Assembly (NCBI RefSeq): GCF_964204865.1
Contig: NC_135255.1
Coordinates: forward strand, 7,097,135-7,161,134
Origin: Styela clava
Taxonomy: Eukaryota; Chordata; Ascidiacea; Stolidobranchia; Styelidae
DNA length: 64,000 bases
Reading direction: 5' to 3'
The notes beneath the pieces were generated by a model. That model was not told where the DNA came from. It searched no databases and saw only the letters and a list, made by a program, of their open reading frames with translations. Below, in pieces: positions 15,701 through 26,433 of the stretch (position 1 is the stretch's first letter; every line of letters begins with the position of its first letter). The position numbers and the translations under genes are program-made.

Positions 15701-17109
15701 GACCTTGGTTCAATCTAGTGCTACTCCCACAAGGTGATTGTGATCTCTCCAGGAAACCTTATTAAATAAACATGAATTGGCCAAATAGCCAGAGGGCTTT
15801 AACATAACTTAAAATACAATAATATTGGCGAAATAATTTTTACATGATCAAGGGAAAACGAAATCAATCCAAATTCAAGATTATCTATCAATAGCTACAA
15901 GCCTGACATTCTTCAAAATTTGCATAAATGACCTGCAATTTTTTAAAGATTTATTGATACAGTAGCAAAGGGTTTATAGCTTATAAATAGGTTTTATTCC
16001 CAAATACACATTTAAAAACAATTAGAGAATTGTAAACATTTTTAATGCTTCAATTCCTATTTGGGACATTTAATTTTTGGAAAATCAAGTGTAAAGGTAA
16101 TTTAAAAAAACGAAATTTGATTTTTCTCCAAATCTTTTAATACTAATACTTATCATATTTATGATAAACCTAATACATACTTCAATTCGAAACATTCCAG
16201 CCATGCAACCATCGATATCACAGCATTTTTGACCACATGCATCAGCATCATCTATTTTGAAAAGACTTTTAGTCGCATCTTGTGAAATATTATCTGGTTT
16301 TATTGTAGTGTCGCGCAAAAGTTCATAGTTGCAAATACCTGAAAAGGAAATAAAAATGACTAAATAAATCACAAGATCTTTAGATGCTAATTGAACACAA
16401 AATGCAGTTCAATGAAATGCTTCTGCTACTTAGGTTTATGTAAACAATACATGAATCAATAACCCTGCAAGGCTAAAGATTTGACAATGAATCAAATTCT
16501 TACAACAATCTTCTTTCATACGTTACTGTACATTTATTCTTATTCTAACTGCTATTCAAAACAAATCAACTGAAGAAGACCATTCAAAACAATTGCTGAT
16601 GTCTGCATATCAGTTATTTCATACAATGCTCAATTAACTTTGACAATATAATAGTGAGAAGGGAATCAAGAAACTTCTTTTCTTGACAACTTTGCAAAAA
16701 GATAGATTCCGTGATGATTAATTCTGTATCACAAAAATTTAGCCCACTAGAAGAATACCATAATCTTAGTGGCCCGTCTTCAACAGAATAGTCATATAAG
16801 ATTTACAGTTTGAAATATGACGCAATAATTAGATTGCAAAAAAGAAGTGCTTTGTAAGTATTTACATATTACTTTTTATCATTATTTTCAAATTTTATGC
16901 AGATTATTTTCAAATTTTATGCAGATTATTTGAACATAATCTGTTTGTCAAAATGACATTCATGCATTTATTAATATTATTGGTCACTGTTAACTCACCC
17001 TGCTGTGTATACGAACTTACTTACCATCACTTGCTGCTGTAATTTGAAATATAATCCATAATATTAATATTCTGATAGAATACATAATTTGATATGAATT
17101 GCAGTTCAT
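770..17109 (-). CDS. KIAA0319L: KIAA0319/KIAA0319L-like PKD-domain membrane protein, 5' part (gene continues past left edge)
   Basis: Eleven coding exons join in frame, 5' to 3': 17025-17109, 16181-16338, 15032-15140, 13468-13740, 12445-12681, 11453-11577, 10024-10177, 9414-9520, 5310-5418, 4193-4356 and 770-892. Each has a gt donor and ag acceptor, and they give about 548 residues. The first exon encodes a hydrophobic signal peptide (ending ITAAS). Residues ~29-117 are a cysteine-rich MANEC-type domain (CGQKCC and ICLLMNC motifs). Residues ~118-254 are a Ser/Thr/Pro-rich stalk. Three PKD domains follow (~255-350, ~355-452, ~453-548), with strand motifs such as GNYTFKLTVTD and GDYTFQLTVTDEAG. 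The order signal-MANEC-stalk-PKD repeats is that of KIAA0319 and KIAA0319L. These are type I proteins with five PKD domains, linked to neuronal migration; KIAA0319L is also known as the AAV receptor. The remaining PKD domains, membrane segment and tail should lie left of base 1. I cannot tell which vertebrate paralogue is closer. Confidence 0.9.
1133..1352. mobile_element. Palindromic-ended MITE with GGACCATAA-type termini
   Basis: The left end reads TATTTTATGGACCATAACGC and the right end reads back as ATATTTTAGACCATAGTGC, forming imperfect terminal inverted repeats about 220 bp apart. Subterminal blocks GTGCTCCTTATAAGCCGG and CCTATAAGGAGCAC are also inverted copies of each other. TA at each end suggests a TA target, as used by Tc1/mariner elements. 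It has no coding capacity and lies in an intron of the KIAA0319-like gene. Confidence 0.6.
2262..2282. mobile_element. hAT-type terminus remnant
   Basis: GGTTGGCAACCACTGG resembles the right-hand end of a hAT element (inverse of CAGTGGTTGCCAACC). No partner terminus or target duplication was found, so this is a relic inside an intron. A second isolated terminus of the same style (GGTTGGGAACCACTA) lies at about 3260-3276. Confidence 0.4.
3300..3355 (+). repeat. tRNA-like / SINE relic
   Basis: GGGTTCAAATCCC at 3332-3344 is a good RNA polymerase III B box and forms a T-arm-like hairpin (TGGG/CCCA around a 7-base loop). The upstream A-box region is weak and I cannot fold a full cloverleaf. A decayed tRNA-derived SINE is more likely than a tRNA gene. 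Confidence 0.35.
4357..17024 (-). other. Introns of the KIAA0319-like gene
   Basis: The long AT-rich introns in this span (for example 5419-9413, 10178-11452, 13741-15031) hold no gene, RNA or transposon that I recognise. The longest, about 4.0 kb, separates the two halves of the second PKD domain. A 22-bp unit is repeated twice in tandem at 16881-16924. ORFs of 70-135 codons on either strand here look like chance or antisense readings. Confidence 0.6.
17025..17109 (-). CDS. KIAA0319L: First coding exon (signal peptide) of the KIAA0319-like gene
   Basis: ATG at 17107-17109 opens a 28-codon exon. Its hydrophobic core (RILILWIIFQITAA) ends in a small-residue cleavage-like site, and the donor is gtaagtaagt. 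The exon ends in phase 1, which matches the acceptor of the MANEC exon at 16338. No TATA box or other promoter element is clear upstream. Confidence 0.75.
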
Positions 17110-18421
17110 TCTGTCTTTTAATTGTTACCCTCACACTCCTTTGTGTTCACAAGATTGATTTTCGAATCATTATAAGTTATTGTTAATAAAGTATGTGATA
17201 TATATGGATAAGGTTAACTAAATCCAGATACACAAAACAATTCCAAGTAAGCATGATTTGCAATGTATATGGTATACAATAAAACAGCTGAATTGTATAT
17301 TAACTACAATACACTAAATTCTACAATTAAGATTATATCATTGGCACATTTAATGCTGAAATGAACACATTAATGATAGATAGGCGAAGCTGATATGGGA
17401 AATGTACTTGAACTGTCAGCAATTTCTGTAAGTCTAGGATAAGATAAATTACTAGGTAAATCTAATATGATGACGACCACACATCATTTATAACAAAATT
17501 ATTAGTTTTTTGCAAAATAATTTGGCACGGGAAAGAATATTCATAAGCAAAACAATTTGAAACAGTAACTCATTTCAAAGCAAACAAAACAAAAGTCCAT
17601 AACTATCCGCAGTCATTATGAATTTATCTAAAATAGCTAAAAAAAAATAAGAATAGGTAGGAGGCAAACTTGATACATCAACTTATTTTGAATAATATTG
17701 AGGAAAATAAAAAATGTATTTCAAAGTAAAAAGTGAGGTTCAAAGTTTGTTTTAAGCAACAATGATAATGTAAACAGCACACGAACACATATATTTGCTC
17801 CCAACTAGTTTGAATTCAAACAATTTTTGATAACAATTATATTTTAAATAAATTGTGAAAAAAAATCTGGAATGTGAAAGTATTCAAACATACCTACGGT
17901 AACAATAATTTCATCAAGCAACATGCAACACAGTGCAAATAAAATTAGACTTACTCTTTATTGAACTTTTGAATATGCTATCATGGGATGATTGGTTAAT
18001 TTACTGCAATGAGGACTCACACAATAATAATAATAAACAAAAACAATTGGCTTATTATGAAGTTGAAAATGAATGATGTTTATGTACTGTAAACACTGCA
18101 TAGGGCTCGAATTATAAGTTGATGTTATTGTTTACAATAGATTTTATCGGTATATCGCTTCTATCATACGAAGATGTTAATTCAGACAAAATTTAATGCA
18201 CTATATTCAAAAGGAAGTTTTTATAAAACAATCAAGAGTACCGGTATATAGTTTTAAATATGGTAACATTGATCAGTGTTAATAAACAAAACTACAATAT
18301 CAGCTAAAACTACACAAAGTAATATATAATCCTTTGCAATCTAAATGCATTCCCAGGTTCAAATAAATTTCCATTGTACTACATTGTTTCTACAACTTTT
18401 TTTAAGGTAATCAGGACTGCA
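17110..18421. other. Intergenic region between the KIAA0319-like gene and the MIF-like gene
   Basis: AT-rich sequence that should contain the 5' UTR and promoter of the KIAA0319-like gene and the 3' UTR of the MIF-like gene. I see no further ORF, RNA gene or transposon end. Confidence 0.5.
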
Positions 18422-18772
18422 TTAGGCTGCAAATGTTGTTCCATTGTATCCCATATCTGCCTTGGAAGAATCCCTGAATGCTATGTACATTCGATCTTTT
18501 GTAATTCTCAACTTTTCACTCAGATAACTCATGATTGCCTTAGTATGTTCAATATTTTCAGGTTGAGATAATTTCCCGATACTTTCAAGTTTGCAATTTG
18601 CACAAGCTTCCTCTGTTCCAGCAAATGACATCCATGTTCCTGGATGAACTACAACACAAATGTATTTTTCTGGTTTTCCCAAACTTTTAGCCAAAATTTC
18701 TGTCATTCCCGCCAGAAAGTCTTTAGGGAATTCATCTTTAGGAACATTGGTGGTTATGGTTAATGAAGGCAT
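18422..18772 (-). CDS. MIF: Macrophage migration inhibitory factor (MIF) family protein
   Basis: A 116-residue single-exon protein, the usual length for the MIF/D-dopachrome tautomerase family (114-118 residues). It starts MP, so after methionine removal the catalytic N-terminal proline is present. The CANC motif (residues ~57-60) lies where MIF has its CxxC oxidoreductase motif and is followed by the family signature LESIGKL. The C-terminal half (LSEKLRITKDRMYIAFRD, then GYNGTTFA) matches MIF strand and helix order. Presence of CxxC favours MIF over D-DT. Family members are homotrimeric cytokine/tautomerases secreted without a signal peptide, and none is seen here. The gene is intronless, whereas vertebrate MIF has three exons. 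It lies 1.6 kb downstream of SCOT on the same strand, too far to suggest an operon. Confidence 0.92.
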   Translation of the reverse strand: MPSLTITTNVPKDEFPKDFLAGMTEILAKSLGKPEKYICVVVHPGTWMSFAGTEEACANCKLESIGKLSQPENIEHTKAIMSYLSEKLRITKDRMYIAFRDSSKADMGYNGTTFAA

Positions 18773-20405
18773 TTTATATTCAAGTTTGAACTAAGTCTTA
18801 TAAGGTATTAGCTAAAAGAAGGGAAAAATTGAATAAATTGAATTGAAATAATGAATCCTCTGACATGTTCGTGAGATTAAAAAAAATTCAAAAAAAAAAT
18901 TTACTATGTTATCATGATATTATGATCAAAATTTAAATGGGAACAACTGTCATAAACTGAGTGAAAATATAGTACAATGCCATGATTTACAAAAAGCTGA
19001 ATTTGAATTAGGAAAGGCTGTCAAGAACGTTCGTTCGTGATTCTTTTCAAACAAAATTGCAAAAAAGGCATTCCTGGAAGAAATAAACTAAAAAAGATGA
19101 TATTCAGAAAACAGAAAAACATTTTAAACTTTCTATATAGCATGCTCATCCACCCTTTCAAATATTGCTAATACAAATCATTTGCCAGACACTACTTTCC
19201 AAGGCGAAAATCGGGTCTTGTCATGCAATATAAATCAATAACGATTCTTCACACCAAGAAAACACAAAATTTAAGGCACTACATCAACAAGAAGCACACA
19301 GTACTGGTAATTGCAATCCTATGTAATGAGCTATAACTTTATCTCAATATCAAAATACATTTGCCAATTTACTTCAATTAGATCATAAGCCAAGTGTAGA
19401 GAAATACATACGTGCTGTTGATCAATGAATCTTAATCTCCAAACCACAATTTTTGACAGATATTATAATAATCAATTGGATATTTAATTCACTATTGATC
19501 ATTAAAACATACCATGTGATTTTGTTGGTTCTCAATCAATAACAACGTAAATTAAAATCATTGAACAAAATGAGGATGCATCTCGATCAATTTTAAAAAA
19601 TTTCAACAAATTGCATTAACTGAAACATTTTGGAAAGTACAGAAACCTTACTGCTGTGTTTGAATAAATCACAGGTCATTGGATATTATGAAGTGCAAAT
19701 TAACACAGAAGTAACATCAAATTTAATTGAGATCAGTCAGACACATCTTTGCTTTTTTTTAACATAACATGCGATGATAGATTTAGCCTATTACTGAGCA
19801 AATAAAAAAATTATATTGTGCTAAATTTAATCAAAAAGTTTGTTCAAAACAAGAAACTATGTGACTGAAAAAAATATTACCATCAAGAATACTATCTCGA
19901 ATGAAAATGTAATAGATTACTTTTTGCCTTTACCAAATAAGAGTCATTGGTGTCATACTTTTGAAAATGTCATATTCATCACAGATTTCGACATGATAAA
20001 ATAATTTATGAATATCAAAACAAAAATGACCAAATTATAATTTCAATTCTAAACTATTGCAATATTGAAACATATTTTGAAAACTATAACTATAAGTACT
20101 TCTGTAAATACAATATGAGTAAAATATTGAAATCTAAACTAGTATGAGAGTTTCAAAAGGTAACCAATTAACTGACTTTACTGTATGTAGGGTACCCATG
20201 TGATAATGTATATTTGTAAATATATTTAGCAATTGAAAATAGATGTACACGCTGATATGAACATGATTCAGTGTGAAACATTATTTGTTTAAACGACTAT
20301 GCTCATAATAGGCAATATGTTGAAAACTAATTATCAAGCTGATACAAAATTCCAATAAACATTATTACCAAGCTTCATACCGCAATTTCAAAGAGTTAGT
20401 GTAGG
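18773..20405. other. Intergenic region between the MIF-like gene and SCOT
   Basis: AT-rich, with no supported ORF, RNA gene or transposon terminus. It presumably carries the SCOT 3' UTR and the MIF promoter. No clear polyadenylation or TATA signal could be assigned. Confidence 0.5.
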
Positions 20406-21986
20406 TTACACTTGTCCCATTGGCTTCAAATTTTTACTGACTTCGAAAGGACACCCAGTACATTCTTCAATATCTTTCACAGTGAGACCATTTGCAATTT
20501 CAATTAGTGTAAGGCCTTTAGTTTTATCAACATCGAATACACATTTCTCTGTGATGATTGCATCAACACATTTGACTCCTGTCAATGGTAATGCACATTC
20601 AGGCAATATTTTTGCAGATCCATTCTTAGCATTGTGTTCCATTGTAACAACTACTTTTGTTCTCGTGCTACCAACAAGGTCCATAGCACCCCCCATTCCT
20701 TTGACCATTTTTCCAGGAATCATCCAATTTGCAAGATCGCCATACTGTGAAACTTGCATGGCACCAAGGACCGTGAGGTCAATATGACCACCTCGAATCA
20801 TGGCAAAACTTTCATCGCTAGAAAAATAAGAGGCGCCAGGTAAAACGGTAACAGTCTCTTTTCCTGCATTGATCAAATCTGGGTCCTGTTCACCCATTTT
20901 AGGAAAAGGTCCCAAGCCCAGAACCCCATTTTCACTTTGAAGTTTAATACTGACACCATCAGGGACATAATTACTAGCAAGCATTGGCATACCGATGCCC
21001 AAGTTAGCATACATTCCATCTTTAAATTCCAATGCTGCTCTACGAATTATTCTTTCCCTTATTTGTGCAGAAGCACTGGGAGCTTTTCCTTGACCTTTTC
21101 CTTTTTCAACTTGAGTTGTGAGACGTTCAATTCGCTTTTCATATTTTTCACCTTTGATTACTCTGTGTACAAATAATCCTGGAACATGTACATCTTCAGG
21201 TGGTATTGAGCCAATATCTACGATTTCTTCTACTTCTACAATGGTTGTACGAGCTGCTTTGCACATCGGGGGATTGAAGTTTCTAGCAGTCTTTCTGAAG
21301 ATCAGGTTTCCTGCTTTATCTGCTTTCCATGCTTTTACTAAAGCAAAATCACCAGTTATTGCCTCTTCCATGACATAATCTTTTCCATTAAACTCTCGGC
21401 TCTCTCTTGGTTGGCTCGCTACAGCAATCGATCCATCAGCACAGTATTTTATAGGAGCTCCGCCAATATGAATTAAAGTTCCAAAACCAGTAGGGGTAAA
21501 AAATGCAGGAACACCAGCTCCTCCGGCTCTGATTCGTTCTGCCAATGTACCTTGTGGTGTCAATTCAACTTCTAACTCTCCAGATAAATACTGTCTTTCA
21601 AATTCGGCATTTTCTCCGACATATGATGAAATCATCCGTTTTATTTGTCTATTCTGAAGAAGTAAACCCAATCCAAAATCATCCACTCCTGCATTATTGC
21701 TGACAACTGTCAAATTTTTAGCTTTTGTTTCCAGTAATCCATTAATAAGATTCTCTGGGATACCACACAGTCCAAAACCACCGACCAAAAGCTTAGACCC
21801 ATCATCAATGTCACTAATCGCGTCTGCGGCATTGTCAAAAAACTCTGCATGAAAGACCCTGGCAGTTGAAAATTTTCGACAATTGGGGACAAGCTTATTT
21901 ACATGCCTTCGGGGATTCCATGTCCCTCTGCACAAAATTGTATTAAAAGATAACTTACGGAATAAACTGGCAGCCAACGTAGACAT
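20406..21986 (-). CDS. OXCT1: Succinyl-CoA:3-ketoacid CoA-transferase, mitochondrial (SCOT)
   Basis: A 526-residue single-exon protein, close to animal SCOT (about 520). It transfers CoA from succinyl-CoA to acetoacetate in the mitochondrial matrix, the committing step of ketone-body use. The first ~40 residues are Arg-rich and free of acidic residues, as in a mitochondrial targeting peptide. The alpha-type half carries the CoA-transferase signature [14 protein letters not shown] (68-81). A Lys/Gly-rich linker (~291-305) leads to the beta-type half, whose SENGVLGLG motif (351-359) contains the catalytic glutamate (E352). All key motifs are present and the frame is uninterrupted, so it looks functional. 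Human OXCT1 has many introns; this copy has none. It could be a retrocopy that replaced or accompanies a spliced parent. Start chosen at the first Met of the targeting region. Confidence 0.96.
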   Translation of the reverse strand: MSTLAASLFRKLSFNTILCRGTWNPRRHVNKLVPNCRKFSTARVFHAEFFDNAADAISDIDDGSKLLVGGFGLCGIPENLINGLLETKAKNLTVVSNNAGVDDFGLGLLLQNRQIKRMISSYVGENAEFERQYLSGELEVELTPQGTLAERIRAGGAGVPAFFTPTGFGTLIHIGGAPIKYCADGSIAVASQPRESREFNGKDYVMEEAITGDFALVKAWKADKAGNLIFRKTARNFNPPMCKAARTTIVEVEEIVDIGSIPPEDVHVPGLFVHRVIKGEKYEKRIERLTTQVEKGKGQGKAPSASAQIRERIIRRAALEFKDGMYANLGIGMPMLASNYVPDGVSIKLQSENGVLGLGPFPKMGEQDPDLINAGKETVTVLPGASYFSSDESFAMIRGGHIDLTVLGAMQVSQYGDLANWMIPGKMVKGMGGAMDLVGSTRTKVVVTMEHNAKNGSAKILPECALPLTGVKCVDAIITEKCVFDVDKTKGLTLIEIANGLTVKDIEECTGCPFEVSKNLKPMGQV

Positions 21987-22579
21987 TTTATTGCTCTGTT
22001 ATACAAACTTCAGCACTTCAACGGGATAAATATGTAAATCCTATCCTATCCTAACAATGGTAGCAAACGTGTAGAACGCCACCGACAGCTAACATACCGC
22101 AGAGCAGGCGACTGTAAATCAATGAGCGGTGGCGTAGCGGCGATGTTACAACAATGCAACGTTTGCCGAATAAAATCGTTGAAAACTAACATATATATTC
22201 CTACTTTCTAGTAGAGTGTATATTTCGTGTCCAATAAATTTGTTTCGTTCAGACATATGAATCTCCCTACCCGACGGGAGAGTACAGTACCTGATCGTGT
22301 ATTTACACTCATATTCTATGTTACAAGTTAAGATTGCCTATTCAGTACGCTTATGTCTCATGTTTTAAACATGATTTCATAATCAGTTTAGAGTCGAAAT
22401 AAACCTATAAACATCATTTGAAGTTTTGGCAGCTTTCTTGCATTCATATCCCGTGTGTTTACAGGATATGAAATTCTGTGGCTCAAATCGACCCTGCAGC
22501 TATATCGATTCTTTTTTGGAATTCGTACTATTTTTGCTGTCTGCTCAAGTTTGGCGTAAGATGTAATGGCAGCCCAATG
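21987..22579. other. Upstream region of SCOT
   Basis: Should contain the SCOT promoter and 5' UTR. No TATA box is evident. A possible acceptor-like cag lies just upstream of the ATG on the minus strand and could mark a 5' UTR intron or trans-splice site, but support is weak. No other gene is seen. Confidence 0.4.
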
Positions 22580-22587
22580 ATATAGGT

Positions 22588-22869
22588 CAGAGGTGTGCAA
22601 CCTTTTTCGCACGCGGGCCAAATATCAATAACCGGGTGAAACCGCGGGCCGCACCTACATTTAACACAGGCTTTCTATTAGTTGCTGTCAAATCTTATTC
22701 TAGGTTAGATTTAGACAAAATCAACCGATAGGCTGTAACCAAAACTCAGTTAGCTTTTGTATCTTTTAATATTATTTTTTTTAAACTGCTCTCCAGTTGC
22801 CTCCGCGGGCCGCACAATTTTTCCTTGCGGGCCGCATTTGGCCCGCGGGCCGCACTTTGCACACCCCTG
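22588..22869. mobile_element. hAT-type MITE with perfect 8-bp target duplication
   Basis: Termini CAGAGGTGTGCAACC and TTTGCACACCCCTG are inverted repeats (CAGGGGTGTGCAA type). The element is 282 bp and flanked by identical 8-bp direct repeats ATATAGGT at 22580-22587 and 22870-22877, the hAT signature. The subterminal sequence is rich in GGGCCGC blocks. No ORF: a non-autonomous element. Confidence 0.88.
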
Positions 22870-22877
22870 ATATAGGT

Positions 22878-23369
22878 AAAACTAATGTCATCATAGAGTG
22901 ATAATAGATCTTCATATTGGTACACGAGTACAGGTCCGATGCTCAAGTTCAATACAATGCATTTTGGCACAGGCACCGTCACATAACTTTTATTGTTTTG
23001 TATTTTTCACCACTTTCACTCGTCAAAATTATTTATGACTTCACGAATAAGTTTGCCCGTAAATTTTTTTTTTTTCATGTTCATGTATGCTTTTGCTCAA
23101 TTTATTATTGGACACGTAGTGGACATAACGATCGTTTCAAAATTTTGTTGTTATTGTTATTATTTGTCTCCATCAACACGTTTTGAAGAAATGACTTTTC
23201 TCTTCGAATACTGGACAAATTGCTTTGAAATTTTCAGTGGTTAAAGATAAAAATTTTCTCCAGAAGGCTATTACTTTTTTTCTCTCGCTATGACGTCATC
23301 AAAATTATGTGTCCATATATTTGAGCATAGCTCTCTTGTTTTTAGTATGATTGTCGTGATGTGTTTTTC
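22878..23369. other. Intergenic DNA with one copy of a dispersed repeat
   Basis: No gene is supported. Positions 23207-23275 carry one of four copies in this window of a ~60-bp motif (core TTGCTTTGAAATTTTCAGTG), followed by CCAGAAGGCTATTAC. Other copies lie near 27325, 39955 (inverted) and 49173. Confidence 0.5.
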
Positions 23370-26300
23370 CAGTGGCGGCGCGTGGTCATTTTGACAACCG
23401 GGGCAAGCTACTGCGGGACTAAGTCACCCCCATCTACGGGGACAGGATGAGCGCTGTAAGTTCTCCCATCATTTTATGAGTATAAAAACCATTCCATCGG
23501 TAACAACCAATCGGCAAAAGCGACAATTTTTAACGATAAGAAAGTGTCTTTAAAACCGGTCCAAGTCAAGGGATTAATAAATATAGACATAGTTTATTTT
23601 GAAACCTCTTTCAAAAGGAAAGGCAATATTTACCCAGATAAATACAATGACATATTAACAGAAACTTCGGGAAAGCAGACAAAACCTAAAATAAGGTTTA
23701 AAACGTTACTATGAAGAAAGGAAAGGTAATGCAAAGATAAGGACATGCGTCGCTCACTCATATGTATATATGCTGCTAGACTTCTACTGCTTGAACATAT
23801 ATGCAACACGCCGCGGTTTCTTGGAAGCAAAATGCTCAATAACGCGCTGATGAAAGTCATGCATCCCAGAAATAACGTCTCTGTGAATGGATAAAACAGC
23901 CAAGGAATTTAATCTATCTTGCTTCATTGTGTTTCTGAGATACGTTTTAATACGCCTCAGCGTGCTGAATGTTCGCTCTGCGTCGGCGGAAGAAATAGGC
24001 GTCGTCAAAATGATGTCCAGAAATTTTGCAGACGCCGCAAAGGTAGTTACTAGAGTGTTATCTATGAGGAACCCATAGAGCGCGCAAGTTGATGTGATGT
24101 TCAAAAAAGTTTGATTGGTGTATATACATCGCAATTCATTTTCCAATTTACCCACGTTTATCATGGGGTAAAATTTGGAGACAGTAGCCAACAAATGGAT
24201 GGGAAATTGACGTGCAAATTTTGAAAAATTTTTGGGGTTCATCAAAGAGAACGCGGCAAGGTGTTCAGTGCGCAGACGATCGCCTATTTGATTCACCAGA
24301 ATGTCACAGCATTCCTTTGCAGACAAAATCAAACGCTGCGTTCTTTGCCCGCGGCGTAAAGAAGCACTCCATGTGTCGTCGTATTTTATTGTTTCCCGGA
24401 TACGAGATACAGCATCGCAGAAGTCTGAAATACACGACTGCACAGACGCTCCATCCATCAGCCTTGACTGCAATGCGCCGTATAATACATCCACGTGATA
24501 GAATATTGTGGAGAAAAAATGAAAACTCACCATCTTCTAGCAGACGCTTTAGACCTACCGCCTCCCTCACAGAGCGTTCGTCCCAAACCGGAGAGCTCTG
24601 AATGCCATTGAAACACTCAATGAGCTCAGACCTAATTTCGGACACGCCCCGCACCACGCGTGATTGGAAGTTCCAACGTGTTGGTGCACAAGCTGAGAGA
24701 CGGCGGCTACATATCTGGAAAAGGAGGTCAGAGCGCTTCGGCGAAACGGAAAAAAATGAAGAAAACCCTGAAACATTTGCAAAAAATATACGGGCGAGAG
24801 GGGTATTAAGACACATATTTTTAATAACGAGGTTGAATTGGTGTGCATAACAATGTAAAAAATGCGCATGAGGAAAATCTTCTTTTATATAAACTTGAAC
24901 ACCATGTTTCGACCCACTCATGACTGCCGCGCCGTCATAAGTTTGAGCTATCAATTTTGACTTCGCGTTGTAAGGTTGTAACACTTCTTTCAGTACAGCC
25001 GATATCCCGCAAGTCGTGCGATCAACGATTGGTACAAAGCTGTGGAATCTCTCGGTAGGTTTACCATCTTTCACAAACCGAAAAATCACAGCCAGTTGGG
25101 AAACGCACGTGATGTCAGTTGTCTCGTCAGACTGAATCGAAAGGAACTGGCAATTCTCAATTTCCAGAGCCAAATGTTGTAAATAAATTTTATACATTGA
25201 GTCGAGCAAATCATTTTGGATATCCTTAGATGTCCCTTTCGAAACAGTTGCGGCATCAAGATGATCTCTCAATACTGTATCTAGGGATGCGGTGTATTCC
25301 ACCATATCCAAAAATACCCCTCTATTAGAAGAGCCAGCCCGTTCATCGTGCCCACGGAGGGACAGCTCGTGACAACCAATGAACTTCAAAACATCTATCA
25401 ATCGGCCGAGAACATGGCGGTTTTTCTCGACGTTTTGGTTGTGCCGACGAATAGAAACCGCGCGTCCTTCATCCAACTGTGCTGCAATATTAACATTTCC
25501 GAATGTTCGGTATTTTACTGCATTGTCCAGTTGCTCCATAGAAGATAGATGATCCCTGGCACGCTCGGAAAGATGTTTAAAATCTCTAAAACCAAATTTA
25601 CACCAACGTGAGTCACGGGCGGTAGCAAAAAGTAGGCTATAAAAACAAAAAAGTGCATTTTTGTCCTCGCTGTAACACAACCATTCGTGTTTTTTATACC
25701 AAGTTTCTGCGCAGAATGTACGCCGACGCTTTCCTCCGTCATGGGATTATTCCAGTTTTTGGTTGATAAGGCCCAAGACGTTGTACCTCTAATTTTTGTT
25801 CCAGCGGCAGCTGCGAAAACGGAGTGTGAAGTAGTGCATCAACCTTATTCATTATGAGGTCTAAGGCTAAGAAATGCGAAGCCGGAAAGAAGTGAGGAGC
25901 TCAAAAGGAATGTGGAAAATCGAAAGCAAATGGACTAAAGGTCTCTAACTGATTCAAATAGCGAAACAAGCGACAAAAACGAAGGCGAGGAAACTATCAA
26001 CTCCTCAAGCAACCAACGAACGAGAAGGAATGCGTGAATATGTCAACACGTTGTTGTAAGAAACGTCGGCATTGTGTCGTCATAATTTCGGGGCTAGCCC
26101 CGATCGGCCCCGATGATTTAGTAAAAGAAACAGAAAACAAACGAGACAAACGTGGCGAGTGGAAGATAAAAGAGAGAATACGATATACAATGAGCAACCG
26201 GGGCAAAATCGGCGTCGCCCCGTCGACGTTCGGCGAAGGCTTTGCGAGCGAAAAATGAACCATGTCGGGAGAATATGGCTAGTGTAGACAGTCTGTGCAA

Positions 26301-26392
26301 CCGATATTGAGGTATTTTTCGAATATTTTTTATTATACCGAAAAAACAACCGGGGCATTTCCCCGGTTGGCCCTATTGACGCGCCGCCACTA
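23370..26392 (-). mobile_element. Full-length ZMYM1-like hAT DNA transposon, copy 1
   Basis: Bounded by inverted termini CAGTGGCGGCGCGT (left, 23370) and ACGCGCCGCCACTA (right, ending 26392). Subterminal blocks holding AACCGGGGC are also inverted copies. Length is about 3.0 kb. A single transposase-type reading region runs right to left inside it. The flanking 8-mers (TGTTTTTC and TGGTTTCA) agree only in part, so the target duplication is degraded. About 95% or more of the shared part is identical to copy 2 by eye, implying recent family activity. Confidence 0.88.
23784..25852 (-). pseudogene. hAT transposase (zinc finger MYM-type protein 1-like), frameshifted
   Basis: The reading region starts at an ATG near 25850 and ends at 23784. 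It is split between frames: an N-terminal part, a 458-codon middle (24304-25680) and a 249-codon C-terminal part (23784-24533). The N-terminal part has TTF-type zinc-finger-like features (WLCYSEDKNALFCFYSLLF). The middle has the DUF4371-type RNase H-like core (FLSIQSDETTDITC, DGAAVMSGSKHGVQ). The C-terminal part has the hAT dimerisation motif (SSADAERTFSTLRRIK). Against copy 2, this copy lacks 8 bp near 25755, causing one frameshift; another lies between 24304 and 24533. Host proteins such as ZMYM1 share this layout, but the flanking transposon ends show that this is an element gene. Confidence 0.85.
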
Positions 26393-26433
26393 TGGTTTCA
26401 CTTGGCAGAAGCATCAGACATAATTGAAAGACG

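Noticed and set aside
24212-24601. 129-codon plus-strand ORF inside hAT copy 1
   Set aside because: Antisense to the transposase reading region.
23370-26392. Host ZMYM1 gene rather than a transposon
   Set aside because: Inverted termini, frameshifts and a second near-identical copy identify a hAT element.
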